Source of the DNA: a virus
Length of the DNA: 64,000 nucleotides
Direction: 5' to 3' (one strand)
Virus record (IMG/VR): IMGVR_UViG_3300008516_000114
Span: 1 to 64,000 of that record
The notes beneath the pieces were generated by a model. It was not told where the DNA came from. It did not search any database and saw nothing but the letters and a program-made list of their open reading frames with translations. Below, piece by piece: positions 24,869 to 33,327 of this stretch; position 1 is the stretch's first letter, and each line of letters starts with the position of its first letter. Made by a program: the position numbers and the translations under genes.

Positions 24869-25810
24869 ATGAAAGAGAAAAAATTACTAATCATTACATG
24901 TGTCTATAATCGCTTGCCATTGGTAAAACAATGCGTCGAAGCGGTAATACAAAATACGAATGTTTTTGAAATGTATACGAAAGGTATAAGTTGCACTTAT
25001 GCTTTAGTATATAACCATCCACCATATCTTGGTATTAAGCAATATTTAGAAGACAATTCGGGTTATCGGGGAGGTCCAGATATTAGTTGTTGTATGGATG
25101 TAAGATTATTAGACCCAGGTCGGAATTTGGGATGTCACAGGGGATTTAATTATGCTCTGGGTTATTATATATATCGCTATAAACCTGATTATATAGTGAA
25201 ATTGGATGATGATACGATTGTGCCGAAGAACTGGAATATCCCGATGATGGAAGTATTAGAGCAGGATAAAAAACTGGCATATTTATCTTCAGTAGATAAG
25301 GATGCTAAACAGGGCAAAGAGTTCTTTATTAAGAAAATCGGCAAGTATAATATAGAGATACCGAAGATTGGATGTGTTGGATTTTCCTGTGTAATGTTTC
25401 CTATCAGGTCGCTGATAGAAATAGGGACTTTGCAAACGGGTGGATTAGTGCGTATGGATGGCGATAAGATCGAGGATTCTAATCTATATGGTGGTGAAGA
25501 GATGAATTATATGGTTCGAGTAAAAGAACATCATCAATATGGTGCATATATCCAGGGGGTTGTTGCTCAACATCTGAAGAATGAAGACCGTGATATTGAT
25601 TATGTATTATGGAAATACTGGTATGGTTTTAAGGGAGCAACCAAGAAGGATTTAGTTGAATTTAAAAAAGACAAAAAAGAATTAATAAGAGGATATGAAC
25701 ACATGCTAACTATTGATAATAAATGGTGGCGTGAAACGGCTATAAAACGGTTAAAGGAATTGAAAAAGTCATTGTTTAGTAGATTATTAAGAATTAAGAA
25801 GAGACAATGA
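24869..25810 (+). CDS. Glycosyltransferase family 2-like
   Basis: AAAGAGGAGAAG precedes ATG 24869. LLIITCVYNRLPLVKQCVEAVIQNT, LDPGRNLGCHRGFNYAL, IVKLDDDTIVPKNW (DDD motif) and GCVGFSCVMFPIR are GT-A features. The C-terminal region is basic and helical. An intergenic stretch of about 110 bases before it is the largest gap within the island. Confidence 0.87.
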   Translation: MKEKKLLIITCVYNRLPLVKQCVEAVIQNTNVFEMYTKGISCTYALVYNHPPYLGIKQYLEDNSGYRGGPDISCCMDVRLLDPGRNLGCHRGFNYALGYYIYRYKPDYIVKLDDDTIVPKNWNIPMMEVLEQDKKLAYLSSVDKDAKQGKEFFIKKIGKYNIEIPKIGCVGFSCVMFPIRSLIEIGTLQTGGLVRMDGDKIEDSNLYGGEEMNYMVRVKEHHQYGAYIQGVVAQHLKNEDRDIDYVLWKYWYGFKGATKKDLVEFKKDKKELIRGYEHMLTIDNKWWRETAIKRLKELKKSLFSRLLRIKKRQ

Positions 25811-25842
25811 CATATAAATATTAATTGAGTGCAATGATTCCA

Positions 25843-25877
25843 TGAAAAACGGTTACTTTTCGTGAAAATTGGTTACT
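25843..25877. repeat. Two TGAAAA-GGTTACT direct repeats
   Basis: Copies at 25843-25857 and 25863-25877 agree at 13 of 15 bases, 20 bases apart, in the gap between two glycosyltransferase genes. The arrangement recalls multiple short terminal repeats at insertion sequence ends, but no transposase is nearby. Confidence 0.4.
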
Positions 25878-25899
25878 CAAATTATTGGAGGACAAATAG

Positions 25900-26640
25900 A
25901 TGGAAAAAGTATCAATTATAATAGTAACGTACAACCGGTTAGATATGTTGAAAAAATGTCTTGCTGGAATAAGAAAAAATACTAACTATCCTTATGAAAT
26001 GATATTAATTGATAATGGCAGTGACAGAGAGACTGCTGATTATATCGGATTACAGGGATGGATGGATGATGTTTGGGGAGTATACCGATTTGATAATAAC
26101 GCAGGTTTTGCAAGGGGATTTAGTAAAGGACTTGCAATGACAGATTGTAAGTATAGAATAATACTTAATAGCGATACAGTTCCTTATAAGGGCTGGCTTG
26201 ACAGATTGGTAAGATTTTTTGATATAAATCCAGATGTGGGAATAGTATTGCCATATACAAATTATGCTTGTAACCCTGAGATACGTTGTGATGAACAAGT
26301 CATATTTGATACTCAAACAAAATTATTAAAAGGCGATGTACCGGCAATATGCTGGATGATATCGAGAAAATGCTATAATGCAGTTTGTAATGTAATTGAA
26401 AAATTGGGTGGTGGCAATTGTTTTTTCCACAGTGATTTTGAATATGGTTGGGCAGAAGATATATTGACTTCACAAATAATAAGGAAATTGGGATTTGATA
26501 GATATGTAATAGGCAAGAGTTTCATTTATCATTTTGGAATGGCAACGCAAGCAATCCTAAAGGATACAGGTGGTTTCAGAAAAAAAAATATGGTGAAATT
26601 GAAAAAATATCTTGAAGAATTAAAGGAATTGAATTTATGA
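25900..26640 (+). CDS. Glycosyltransferase family 2
   Basis: ATTGGAGGAC precedes ATG 25900. VSIIIVTYNRLDMLKKCLAGIRKNT, EMILIDNGSDRETADYI, NNAGFARGFSKGLAM, RIILNSDTVPYKGWLDRLVRFF and CWMISRKCY are textbook GT2 motifs. It is a single GT-A domain. The stop overlaps the next gene's start by four bases. Confidence 0.92.
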   Translation: MEKVSIIIVTYNRLDMLKKCLAGIRKNTNYPYEMILIDNGSDRETADYIGLQGWMDDVWGVYRFDNNAGFARGFSKGLAMTDCKYRIILNSDTVPYKGWLDRLVRFFDINPDVGIVLPYTNYACNPEIRCDEQVIFDTQTKLLKGDVPAICWMISRKCYNAVCNVIEKLGGGNCFFHSDFEYGWAEDILTSQIIRKLGFDRYVIGKSFIYHFGMATQAILKDTGGFRKKNMVKLKKYLEELKELNL

Positions 26641-27836
26641 AAGTATTGCACTTTGTAGAAGGCGATAATGCCTGCACATATTACCGAACAACACAGCCGT
26701 GTGAGTTTATGAAATGCAGTGGTCATATTCATATAATTATACAAATTTATTGCAAATTATCGGAAAAAGATAGAGATAAGATATATAAAGTAATTCCCGA
26801 TATGGACATAATATTTTTCAATAGGTTTTTAGATTGGCAGGATTTAATAGAATTTGCAAATAAAAAGAATGTAATTACAATATATGGCACAGATGATTAT
26901 TTTGAATTTGGAGATAAAAATCCATTTGGTGCAATTGCAAAGTATAATCATTATGATCTCAGATGCCAGAATGCGGCACAATCTTGCGATGGAGTGATTG
27001 TATCTACAAAGGCTCTACAGGAGATTTTTTATAGATATAATTCAAATACCTATGTTGTACAGAACATGATAGATTATTCAATGAAGCAATGGCATAAGAA
27101 AATAAGAGGAAATGGGAAAGCGAGCAGTAGAGCAGGGGAGAGAATTGTAATAGGATATTATGGAAGCCCGACGCATTATTATGATCTTAAAGAGGCAATG
27201 CCAGCAATTACACAATTAATGCAGGAGTATCCGAATCTGGAATTTCATTATGGGGTTATACCAACAGAGGGTGTGATTTACGATTTGAATAAAGAAAGAG
27301 GTCGTTTTAAAAAAGAAGTTAATCCAAATAACTTCATGGCAATTAAATACAGGAATTTGAGTAAGGATATGCCTAACGACAGGGTTAAGTACTTAACCTA
27401 CTCATCGATAGATGAATTTGGTAAAGTATATGCAGATTTTGATATTGCTATTGCTCCACTTGCGGATACTGCAATGAATAGACATAAATCGAATCTAAAA
27501 GTTATAGAACCCGGTGGATATAATTTACCAGTAGTTTGCTCTGCTATTCGTCCATTCACAGAGACGATAAAACATGGCGTTGATGGATTTTTGGTAAACA
27601 CTCCCGATGAATGGTATGATTATCTCAAGCAATTAATTGAGAGTAAAGAATTGCGTAATACAATAGGAAAAGCATTAGGCGAAAAAGTTCTATTGAATTA
27701 TGATATTAGAAATCGCTGGCATGATTGGTTTTATACTATATTGACAATTGCAAGAATATCCGGTAAGCCATTTCGGAATATCACGGGCAAGAAATGGAGT
27801 AAAGCAAGAATATTACGCAAAAATCTATTCGGTTAG
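26637..27836 (+). CDS. Glycosyltransferase, GT-B family 4-like
   Basis: The 399-aa protein has KVLHFVEGDNACTYYRTTQP at the start, DGVIVSTKALQEIFYRY, IVIGYYGSPTHYYDLKEAMPAI at the linker to the second domain, and FDIAIAPLADTAMNRHKSNLKVIEPGGYNLPVVCSAIRPFTETIKHGVDGFLV, the GT4 donor-site and ExxxxxG region. It uses a nucleotide sugar and adds it to a glycan. It ends the sugar island; a 59-aa HTH-like ORF follows by three bases. Confidence 0.92.
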   Translation: MKVLHFVEGDNACTYYRTTQPCEFMKCSGHIHIIIQIYCKLSEKDRDKIYKVIPDMDIIFFNRFLDWQDLIEFANKKNVITIYGTDDYFEFGDKNPFGAIAKYNHYDLRCQNAAQSCDGVIVSTKALQEIFYRYNSNTYVVQNMIDYSMKQWHKKIRGNGKASSRAGERIVIGYYGSPTHYYDLKEAMPAITQLMQEYPNLEFHYGVIPTEGVIYDLNKERGRFKKEVNPNNFMAIKYRNLSKDMPNDRVKYLTYSSIDEFGKVYADFDIAIAPLADTAMNRHKSNLKVIEPGGYNLPVVCSAIRPFTETIKHGVDGFLVNTPDEWYDYLKQLIESKELRNTIGKALGEKVLLNYDIRNRWHDWFYTILTIARISGKPFRNITGKKWSKARILRKNLFG

Positions 27837-27839
27837 ATT

Positions 27840-28019
27840 ATGGGTTTTCGTAAGAGTAAAGAATTATCAAGGCGCAATAAAGATATATTGGAAGAATATA
27901 TTCGGTATTGCAAGGAAGGGAAATTGCAAGATAAAGAAATTATAAAGAGACTGGCTAAGAAATTTTATCTTGCAGAGAGGACTATTGAGAATATTGTGTC
28001 ATTGAGGAATGATTTGTGA
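27840..28019 (+). CDS. Small HTH-like protein, 59 aa
   Basis: The start has no clear ribosome site but is three bases after the previous stop. The basic product has RRNKDILEEYIRYCKEGKLQDKEIIKRLAKKFYLAERTIENIVS, whose helix-turn-helix arrangement (KEIIKRLAKKFYLAERTIENI) suggests DNA binding. It stands directly before a terminator and a repeat-rich regulatory gap ahead of the head genes, where it could act as a regulator. This role is inference. Confidence 0.55.
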   Translation: MGFRKSKELSRRNKDILEEYIRYCKEGKLQDKEIIKRLAKKFYLAERTIENIVSLRNDL

Positions 28020-28073
28020 ATATTTGAATATGTGAAAATAAAATTATAATATAAAATATCAGATAACTTGAAG

Positions 28074-28097
28074 CCCCGATTATATCGGGTTTTTTTA
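28074..28097 (+). terminator. Rho-independent terminator after the sugar island
   Basis: CCCGAT (28075-28080), TAT, ATCGGG (28084-28089) form a six-bp stem with a three-base loop, followed by eight T residues (28090-28097). It would end transcription of the sugar-island operon before the head-gene operon. Confidence 0.85.
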
Positions 28098-28124
28098 TTT
28101 TCAGATACAGAAAATATTGCACAA

Positions 28125-28164
28125 TATATTGTATTTTCCCCTTTAAGGGGAAAGTATATTGTAT
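28125..28164. promoter_or_regulatory. Direct repeats flanking a palindrome upstream of the head operon
   Basis: TATATTGTAT occurs at 28125-28134 and at 28155-28164, and between them lies the palindrome TTTCCCCTT-T-AAGGGGAAA (28135-28153). The gap 28098-28217 should hold the promoter of the protease-capsid operon, and this symmetry looks like an operator. I see no convincing -35/-10 pair. Confidence 0.45.
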
Positions 28165-28217
28165 AAAATGTTATATTTTTGTTTATTATGCGTCAGAATG
28201 AGTGAGAAAGGCGAAAT

Positions 28218-29789
28218 ATGGAACAATCGATAACATTCAAAGCAGATATTGCTAATTTCCAATTTATTCAAGAACCACTTAAAGTTTCTGTTGGAGAAAA
28301 GGAGTATGTTTTTGAACCAGACGTTAGTAAATCATTTTTCCATTTTGATTTGCTTTCTTCTTATCCTACTTTTAATTCAAATAAATTAACATTTACGCTT
28401 CCGATATTAGCAAAGGCGTTTGCAACTGCTATGTATAATCCATTGGATATTGAACATATATTGGAAGGCAATCCTGGTATTTTCGATCCTGAAAAAGATG
28501 CTAATCGCATTATCGGGGCAATGATATTATCTTATTTACCAGGCATTGAAAAGTATGGCGACGATGTACCACTAGTACCCGATGCTCCTATACCAATGCG
28601 GATCGTTGGCGTTGCATGGAAGCGAATTGCGGATGCCCAGGATTTATTGCAGGGAATGGCAAATGGTGTGAAATGGGGTACATCAATGGAGGTTATCAGG
28701 AATTCCAGTGAGGATATGTATGTCAATCCTGAAACCAATGAATTCTATGAATTGGGCAGTGTACCAGAAGACTTAAAAGACAAAGTTGTATTGGCTGTTG
28801 GTGGTAAAGGCGATAAGGAAAAAACCACTGTTAATTTCTGGGGTGGCGGATTCACATTATCACAAGCAGATAGGACGGCAAATATTCTTTCTTTGAACGC
28901 AGCAATGGCAAACAAGGGAGAGATGACAATGAAGATAGATAAATCAAAAACAGACAAATCGAATATAGAAAAATTATTTGCTGATACTAATAAAATTATA
29001 ATAATCACCGATGGTTCTGCAAGTGGTACTATAATGCAAATAGGTGAAGAGCAAGTTGCTTTTGAAAGTCTTTGGTTAAGTTGCTCTAAAGATAATAGAG
29101 ACGATAGAGTATATATGGATTTTTCAGTAGTGAAAGAAAAAATCGGTGATTTTGTTGTTTACCAACGATATGAATTGAAGAAAAAAGAACTCTTTAAAGC
29201 GGAAGGAGATGAGGACATGAATATTATACAACAAGCAAAGAAAGAGTTGAAAGAAGAGGGATACAAGAGTGCTTCCGAGATAGAGAAAGAGATTTCTACG
29301 GTTAAGGAAGGATTTAAGGATTTTGTATCTCCTGACAAGCAAAAGGAATTGGTAGATCAGGCAGTTAAGGACAAGGCAGTGGAGATCGAGAAAGCAGTTA
29401 AGGAAAAATACGATATTCTTTTTGCACGTTTAGGTGAAATGGAAAAAGAAGGTATTAAGGTAACGGTTTCGAGAAAAGAAAAGATAATTTCTTTTAAAAC
29501 AGATGAAGCAGGAAATAAAGAATTCAAGGAATATTTGGATTCTATTAAAGCATCAATTGCGGATATGGAAAAAGTATTGAAAGAGAAGAATGTTGAATTG
29601 AACGATAATTTAAAAGCCAAAATATCGGCATTTAATGGAGTTGATGACCTGGAATTTAAGGCATTAATAGATGGTATCAGCATGATTGCATCGAAAGCCA
29701 GTGGAGACGATAGAGAAACATTCGTTTTTTCTCCTACTGGGGGGGACATTGATAAAAATAAAGACCCTTTTGCCGGAATGCACAAATGA
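28218..29789 (+). CDS. Prohead protease fused to scaffold-like domain
   Basis: The N-terminal domain (residues 1-230) has AFATAMYNPLDIEHI (candidate His80) and GVKWGTSMEVIRNS (candidate Ser156), in the arrangement of HK97-type or Mu-I-like prohead proteases. Residues 255-305 form a small beta domain with DGSASGT, like the separate protein at 47251. Residues 335-510 are a long coiled-coil (EGYKSASEIEKEISTVKEG..., KEYLDSIKASIADMEKVLKEKN) typical of scaffolds. The capsid gene lies two genes downstream. Strong internal ribosome sites at 28914-28920 (ATG 28923) and 29203-29208 (ATG 29217) would give shorter products from the same frame. Confidence 0.7.
   Translation: MEQSITFKADIANFQFIQEPLKVSVGEKEYVFEPDVSKSFFHFDLLSSYPTFNSNKLTFTLPILAKAFATAMYNPLDIEHILEGNPGIFDPEKDANRIIGAMILSYLPGIEKYGDDVPLVPDAPIPMRIVGVAWKRIADAQDLLQGMANGVKWGTSMEVIRNSSEDMYVNPETNEFYELGSVPEDLKDKVVLAVGGKGDKEKTTVNFWGGGFTLSQADRTANILSLNAAMANKGEMTMKIDKSKTDKSNIEKLFADTNKIIIITDGSASGTIMQIGEEQVAFESLWLSCSKDNRDDRVYMDFSVVKEKIGDFVVYQRYELKKKELFKAEGDEDMNIIQQAKKELKEEGYKSASEIEKEISTVKEGFKDFVSPDKQKELVDQAVKDKAVEIEKAVKEKYDILFARLGEMEKEGIKVTVSRKEKIISFKTDEAGNKEFKEYLDSIKASIADMEKVLKEKNVELNDNLKAKISAFNGVDDLEFKALIDGISMIASKASGDDRETFVFSPTGGDIDKNKDPFAGMHK
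29217..29789 (+). CDS. Possible nested scaffold protein from internal start
   Basis: AAGGAG (29203-29208) lies eight bases before an in-frame ATG at 29217 within the protease gene. Translation from it would give a 190-aa coiled-coil protein (MNIIQQAKKELKEEGYK...), as in the lambda C/Nu3 arrangement where the scaffold is the C-terminal part of the protease made independently. The evidence is the ribosome site and the domain boundary; there is no direct proof. Confidence 0.4.
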   Translation: MNIIQQAKKELKEEGYKSASEIEKEISTVKEGFKDFVSPDKQKELVDQAVKDKAVEIEKAVKEKYDILFARLGEMEKEGIKVTVSRKEKIISFKTDEAGNKEFKEYLDSIKASIADMEKVLKEKNVELNDNLKAKISAFNGVDDLEFKALIDGISMIASKASGDDRETFVFSPTGGDIDKNKDPFAGMHK

Positions 29790-29803
29790 GATAGGAGGTA
29801 AAG

Positions 29804-30277
29804 ATGAGTTTTAAAATTTTACATGGAATGGATGAATTGAACATTGGTTATATGACCTGTGATACGGAATTGGCTAAGGGTATCGCTGTTGAGGAAGCCG
29901 GTGACGGCACAGAGATCGTCCAGGCTTGTGTATGTGGTTCGCCTTTAGGATTTTTGCTTCAGGATGTTACAGAAGATGGAGCTTCATACCAGGAATTGGA
30001 ATTACTGCCAGGCTCGGAGATTTATGAAGTTAAGATCGGCGGTAAGGTTGCTATAATCGATGGTGAAGGTGAAATAGTAACAAGCCAGGTTGTTGAAACG
30101 GGTACTGGTAATTTAGGAGCTGCAACTGTTGAAGATCAGCTTTCGATTCTTAATGGTAAATGGCGAGTTGCACAGACAGGCGATACGGTTTGTGGTTTTC
30201 TGCGAGGTACTGATTATAATAGTGTTTCTGGTGATTATCATATCCGCAGGATTAAAGGTGGATATATAAAGGCATAA
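29804..30277 (+). CDS. Putative head decoration protein
   Basis: AGGAGGTAAAG precedes ATG 29804. The 157-aa product is Gly/Ala/Thr-rich and beta-like (LAKGIAVEEAGDGTEIVQACVCGSPLGFLLQDVTEDG, EVKIGGKVAIIDGEGEIV). Position between protease-scaffold and major capsid genes is that of a decoration protein such as lambda gpD. The assignment is by position and composition. Confidence 0.55.
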   Translation: MSFKILHGMDELNIGYMTCDTELAKGIAVEEAGDGTEIVQACVCGSPLGFLLQDVTEDGASYQELELLPGSEIYEVKIGGKVAIIDGEGEIVTSQVVETGTGNLGAATVEDQLSILNGKWRVAQTGDTVCGFLRGTDYNSVSGDYHIRRIKGGYIKA

Positions 30278-30290
30278 AAGGAGGTTTAAA

Positions 30291-31361
30291 ATGGGACGAA
30301 TACTTGATAAAAATTTAGAATTAATGAAGCCTGCTATTGCCGCTATGGAAGATAATCAAAAAAAGAGAAATGCGAGCAAATCCGAGAGGCGAGAGGCATG
30401 GAAATCAACATTTCAGAATTATGAATTAGCGGCATCATGGGCGGCACACCGTAAAGAGGTATTTAATCTTACGGTATTACCGGATTTAATAGCATCGGAA
30501 TTGTTTGAAATCATATCGCTTGAAAAAGGTCAGCGTATCGAGATAGATACGACTTACAATGCGGAATACCAGGTCAAGGAAATCAACCAGATGGGTGGAA
30601 TGGTGCATAACTCCTGGGTTATGCCCAATACAGTTAATATGAGAGATGTATATGAGATTGAAACTGAGGAAGTGGCATATCCTGTCGAGTCAATCATACA
30701 GGGTAATATTGATAAATCCGATGAGGTCAACAGGGATGTCAGGTTTGCTTATGAAAATAAGATAGATTTAGATGTCTGGACATTGTTTACAAGCATATTT
30801 GATACTTTTACCACAAATGCTACTTACAGATTACATTCGAGAGTTGATAGCGGCAACTTACCAACAACCAATATTGTTGATGCAAGTGCCGAAGGTGGTT
30901 TGACAGTAGGTGCAATGAAACAGTTATTGGCACATTGTGAATTAGCCGGTATAACACCAAGGTTAATTTATCTCTCACCACAAGACAAACCCGATATATG
31001 GGATTGGACAACTGTTGTAGCCGGTTATACCGGTACTACTCCAACACCCCAAGATGTGCTTTCATTGGAAAAGCACGCTGAATTATGGAAAAGTGGTAAG
31101 ATTACCAATATGTTTGGCTATCCTGTTATTTTCAAGACATTGAATTTTCTTGCTCCTGGCAAGGTTTATGTTGCTAGTGATAAACCTTCGGGTAAATTGT
31201 ATTTCAAACCTGATTATGAACGGGTGATTTTCTATACTCAAAATGAATGTCGTAAGCTTATGAAATTACCGAGACATGAAGCGGTAGGTATAGAAGGTGT
31301 CATTAAACCGTTGATTGAAGCTCCGCAATATCTTAATTCGGTGAGACTTGATATTGCATAA
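30291..31361 (+). CDS. Major capsid protein
   Basis: AAAAGGAGG precedes ATG 30291. The 356-aa product has a long charged N-terminal segment, then beta strands and helices in the HK97-type order, with LSPQDKPDIWDWT, a P-domain-like region and FGYPVIFKTLNFLAPGKVYVASDKP near the end. It forms the icosahedral shell. No cleavage site for the protease is obvious by eye. The inference rests on size, place after the protease and fold-like pattern. Confidence 0.8.
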   Translation: MGRILDKNLELMKPAIAAMEDNQKKRNASKSERREAWKSTFQNYELAASWAAHRKEVFNLTVLPDLIASELFEIISLEKGQRIEIDTTYNAEYQVKEINQMGGMVHNSWVMPNTVNMRDVYEIETEEVAYPVESIIQGNIDKSDEVNRDVRFAYENKIDLDVWTLFTSIFDTFTTNATYRLHSRVDSGNLPTTNIVDASAEGGLTVGAMKQLLAHCELAGITPRLIYLSPQDKPDIWDWTTVVAGYTGTTPTPQDVLSLEKHAELWKSGKITNMFGYPVIFKTLNFLAPGKVYVASDKPSGKLYFKPDYERVIFYTQNECRKLMKLPRHEAVGIEGVIKPLIEAPQYLNSVRLDIA

Positions 31362-31367
31362 AATATT

Positions 31368-31388
31368 TTCAAAGAGGGATTCTTTGAA
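31368..31388 (+). terminator. Hairpin after the major capsid gene
   Basis: TTCAAAGA (31368-31375) pairs with TCTTTGAA (31381-31388) around a five-base loop. No T-tract follows directly, so it may be a processing or attenuating hairpin that sets the capsid mRNA apart from downstream genes. Confidence 0.4.
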
Positions 31389-31412
31389 CAACTTCTTTAA
31401 TAAGGAGGCAAT

Positions 31413-31766
31413 ATGGCTCAATTTATAAAAGTTAAGCCAACGGAATTGTTACATGGTGTTATACGCCTGAGCAAAAAGGTTTTCATTAACCCGAATAGTG
31501 ATTGGCGTGAATTACCAATAACTGCTGAAAAGCCTAAAGATGAAAAGAAACTGGCGGAATGGCAGTTGATGATGGATAAGGTAAATCATTATTGGACAGT
31601 TGGGAAGTTACAGGTTAAAGGCAAAATACCACAGAGGAAAAGAGTCAAGGAAACTTTTTATTGTAAGGAAAAGGATGGACATCTTAATAGCCCTGTGCCT
31701 GTATTCAAGGATGGGTTATGTTCCTTTCATTATAATAAAAAGCATCCGGAGATATTTGCGGGTTAA
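31413..31766 (+). CDS. Hypothetical structural-region protein, 117 aa
   Basis: TAAGGAGGCAAT precedes ATG 31413. The product is basic, with Trp-containing stretches (NSDWRELPI, AEWQLMMDKVNHYWTVGKLQV) and a C-terminal YCKEKDGHL...LCSFHYNKKHPEIF that may hold a metal site (Cys, His). Function unknown. Confidence 0.55.
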   Translation: MAQFIKVKPTELLHGVIRLSKKVFINPNSDWRELPITAEKPKDEKKLAEWQLMMDKVNHYWTVGKLQVKGKIPQRKRVKETFYCKEKDGHLNSPVPVFKDGLCSFHYNKKHPEIFAG

Positions 31767-31786
31767 TTGTCAATATGGGGTGAGAT

Positions 31787-32119
31787 ATGAGCAGGACAAA
31801 GTTAAAAGACCATTTAACCGGTGGCGATATAGATTTTGGTGATTTGCTGACGAATATGGCTTATATCAGGCAATATCTAAGTGAGAGTTTTCCACCTATA
31901 ATCGAAGATATTACACCAAGTGATACTACCGTACTTTCAGATGTATTATGGATACGATGTGGTACTTCGGGCACTTTAAAGATAAGGGATTCTGAAGGCA
32001 ATGATACTACTCATTCAAATGTAAGTGCTGGTGAGAAATTCTTCGGTAGAATAACGAAGGTATATTTAACAGGGACGACTTGCACAGGGATAAGAGCGTG
32101 GAAGGTTAAGGGTAGCTAA
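31787..32119 (+). CDS. Small beta-rich protein, 110 aa
   Basis: GGGGTGAGAT precedes ATG 31787. The product has a helical N-terminus and a beta-rich part (PSDTTVLSDVLWIRCGTSGTLKIRDSEGNDTTHSNVSAGEKFFGRITKVYLTGTTCTGIRAWKVKGS). The latter looks like a receptor- or decoration-type beta sandwich. It lies in the late region after the capsid gene. No family is confirmed. Confidence 0.5.
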   Translation: MSRTKLKDHLTGGDIDFGDLLTNMAYIRQYLSESFPPIIEDITPSDTTVLSDVLWIRCGTSGTLKIRDSEGNDTTHSNVSAGEKFFGRITKVYLTGTTCTGIRAWKVKGS

Positions 32120-32151
32120 TTGTTAATTGTGAATTGTTAATTATTAATTGG
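32117..32151. repeat. AT-rich intergenic repeat, copy 4
   Basis: TAATTGTTAATTGTGAATT then GTTAATTATTAATTGG joins the previous stop to the GGAG of the next gene. It is of the same family as copies 1-3 and 5. Confidence 0.75.
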
Positions 32152-32160
32152 AGATGAGAG

Positions 32161-32280
32161 ATGCTGACAGTTTTGAAGGATTTCTTTTTTGATTTAATAA
32201 ACATTATCAAAGATACATTTTTGGGCGGTATAAATCACAAACTTGAAGAAGAACACCGAAAACTTGATGAAATCGGATAA
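32161..32280 (+). CDS. Small amphipathic protein, 39 aa
   Basis: GGAGATGAGAG precedes ATG 32161. The product MLTVLKDFFFDLINIIKDT has an amphipathic hydrophobic helix followed by a charged tail with HKLEEEHRKLDEI. It may associate with a membrane. It lies between structural and fibre-like genes. Confidence 0.5.
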   Translation: MLTVLKDFFFDLINIIKDTFLGGINHKLEEEHRKLDEIG

Positions 32281-32293
32281 GAGGAATTAAAAT

Positions 32294-33313
32294 ATGTTAT
32301 CACAAGAAGAAGTAGCCATTGAATATGTAAAATTTATTTATCAAAATGGTGATGACCATAAAATTAAGCGTGGTGATGATGGTGCTATATCTGGTTTTAC
32401 AGGTGGACATTTGTTATCTGTTGCGACTGATGGTAAAGGATTTGAGGATTCGGGGATTAAGAAGGATACAAGTGGTGCAACTGCTGATAAGGTCGTAACG
32501 CTGAAATCTTTACATACCGACAATAGAGTAATAACATTACCTGATGCTACGGATACATTGATAGGGAAAAACACAACCGATATATTAACACTCAAAACAT
32601 TAACTACTCCAGTTATTGCATCATTTTATCGGGATGCAGGTAAGACAAAATTAATGACAGTGCCAAATGTGGCGAGTGATACATTGGCTTTACTCGCTGC
32701 GGTACAGATATTGACAAATAAGAGATTAAATAGCCCAAAGATTAATGAAGATACGATTTTATCTTCTGCCTCTTCTGCAATCGATGATGCAGTGGATAAG
32801 AAACACGCAAAACCAGATGCTAATTATGATTTCTCTGCTGGTTCATGGGATTATCCGGACAGTAATCCAGCACCTTTAGATACGGATTCCGGTACTAATG
32901 GGACTGCAAAACGAATTTTATTTGATGATACCACTGAAGAATTTATTATAGATCAGATTAAACTTCCAGGTGACTTAAATGCTTTGGGAACAGTAACGTT
33001 CGAGACTTATGGCCATGCAGTGACATCGGTAGCGGACAAAAAAGTCCAATTGAAATTTTACCATTGTGCAAAAGCTGCAGGTGAAAGTTGGGATGCTGCT
33101 TTTGCCTCAAAAGTGAGTGGAGATAAAGATTGCGATTCTACACAAGACGAAAAAGGATTAGACCATTTTACCTGGACAGAAACGATTGCAAATTTGGGCT
33201 GGGCTGCTAACGATTTTGTGAGGATTAAGCTATCAAGAATAGCACCTTCAGAAAACAATCTGAGTGGAGATTATGGTATTTTCCATTTCAGAGTTAAGAT
33301 ACCGAGAACATAA
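32294..33313 (+). CDS. Fibre-like structural protein, 339 aa
   Basis: The N-terminal part has repeated beta segments, including KVVTLKSLHTDNRVITLPDATDTLIGKNTTDILTLKTLTTPVI and LTNKRLNSPKINEDTI, a pattern common in phage fibre shafts. The C-terminal half is a compact beta domain with Trp residues and Cys (KFYHCAKAAGESWDAAFASKV, ETIANLGWAANDFVRIKLSRI). It is followed by a lectin-type gene. The placement between capsid and lysis genes suggests a head or neck fibre, which is inference. Confidence 0.6.
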   Translation: MLSQEEVAIEYVKFIYQNGDDHKIKRGDDGAISGFTGGHLLSVATDGKGFEDSGIKKDTSGATADKVVTLKSLHTDNRVITLPDATDTLIGKNTTDILTLKTLTTPVIASFYRDAGKTKLMTVPNVASDTLALLAAVQILTNKRLNSPKINEDTILSSASSAIDDAVDKKHAKPDANYDFSAGSWDYPDSNPAPLDTDSGTNGTAKRILFDDTTEEFIIDQIKLPGDLNALGTVTFETYGHAVTSVADKKVQLKFYHCAKAAGESWDAAFASKVSGDKDCDSTQDEKGLDHFTWTETIANLGWAANDFVRIKLSRIAPSENNLSGDYGIFHFRVKIPRT

Positions 33314-33327
33314 AGAGGAGTATTATT

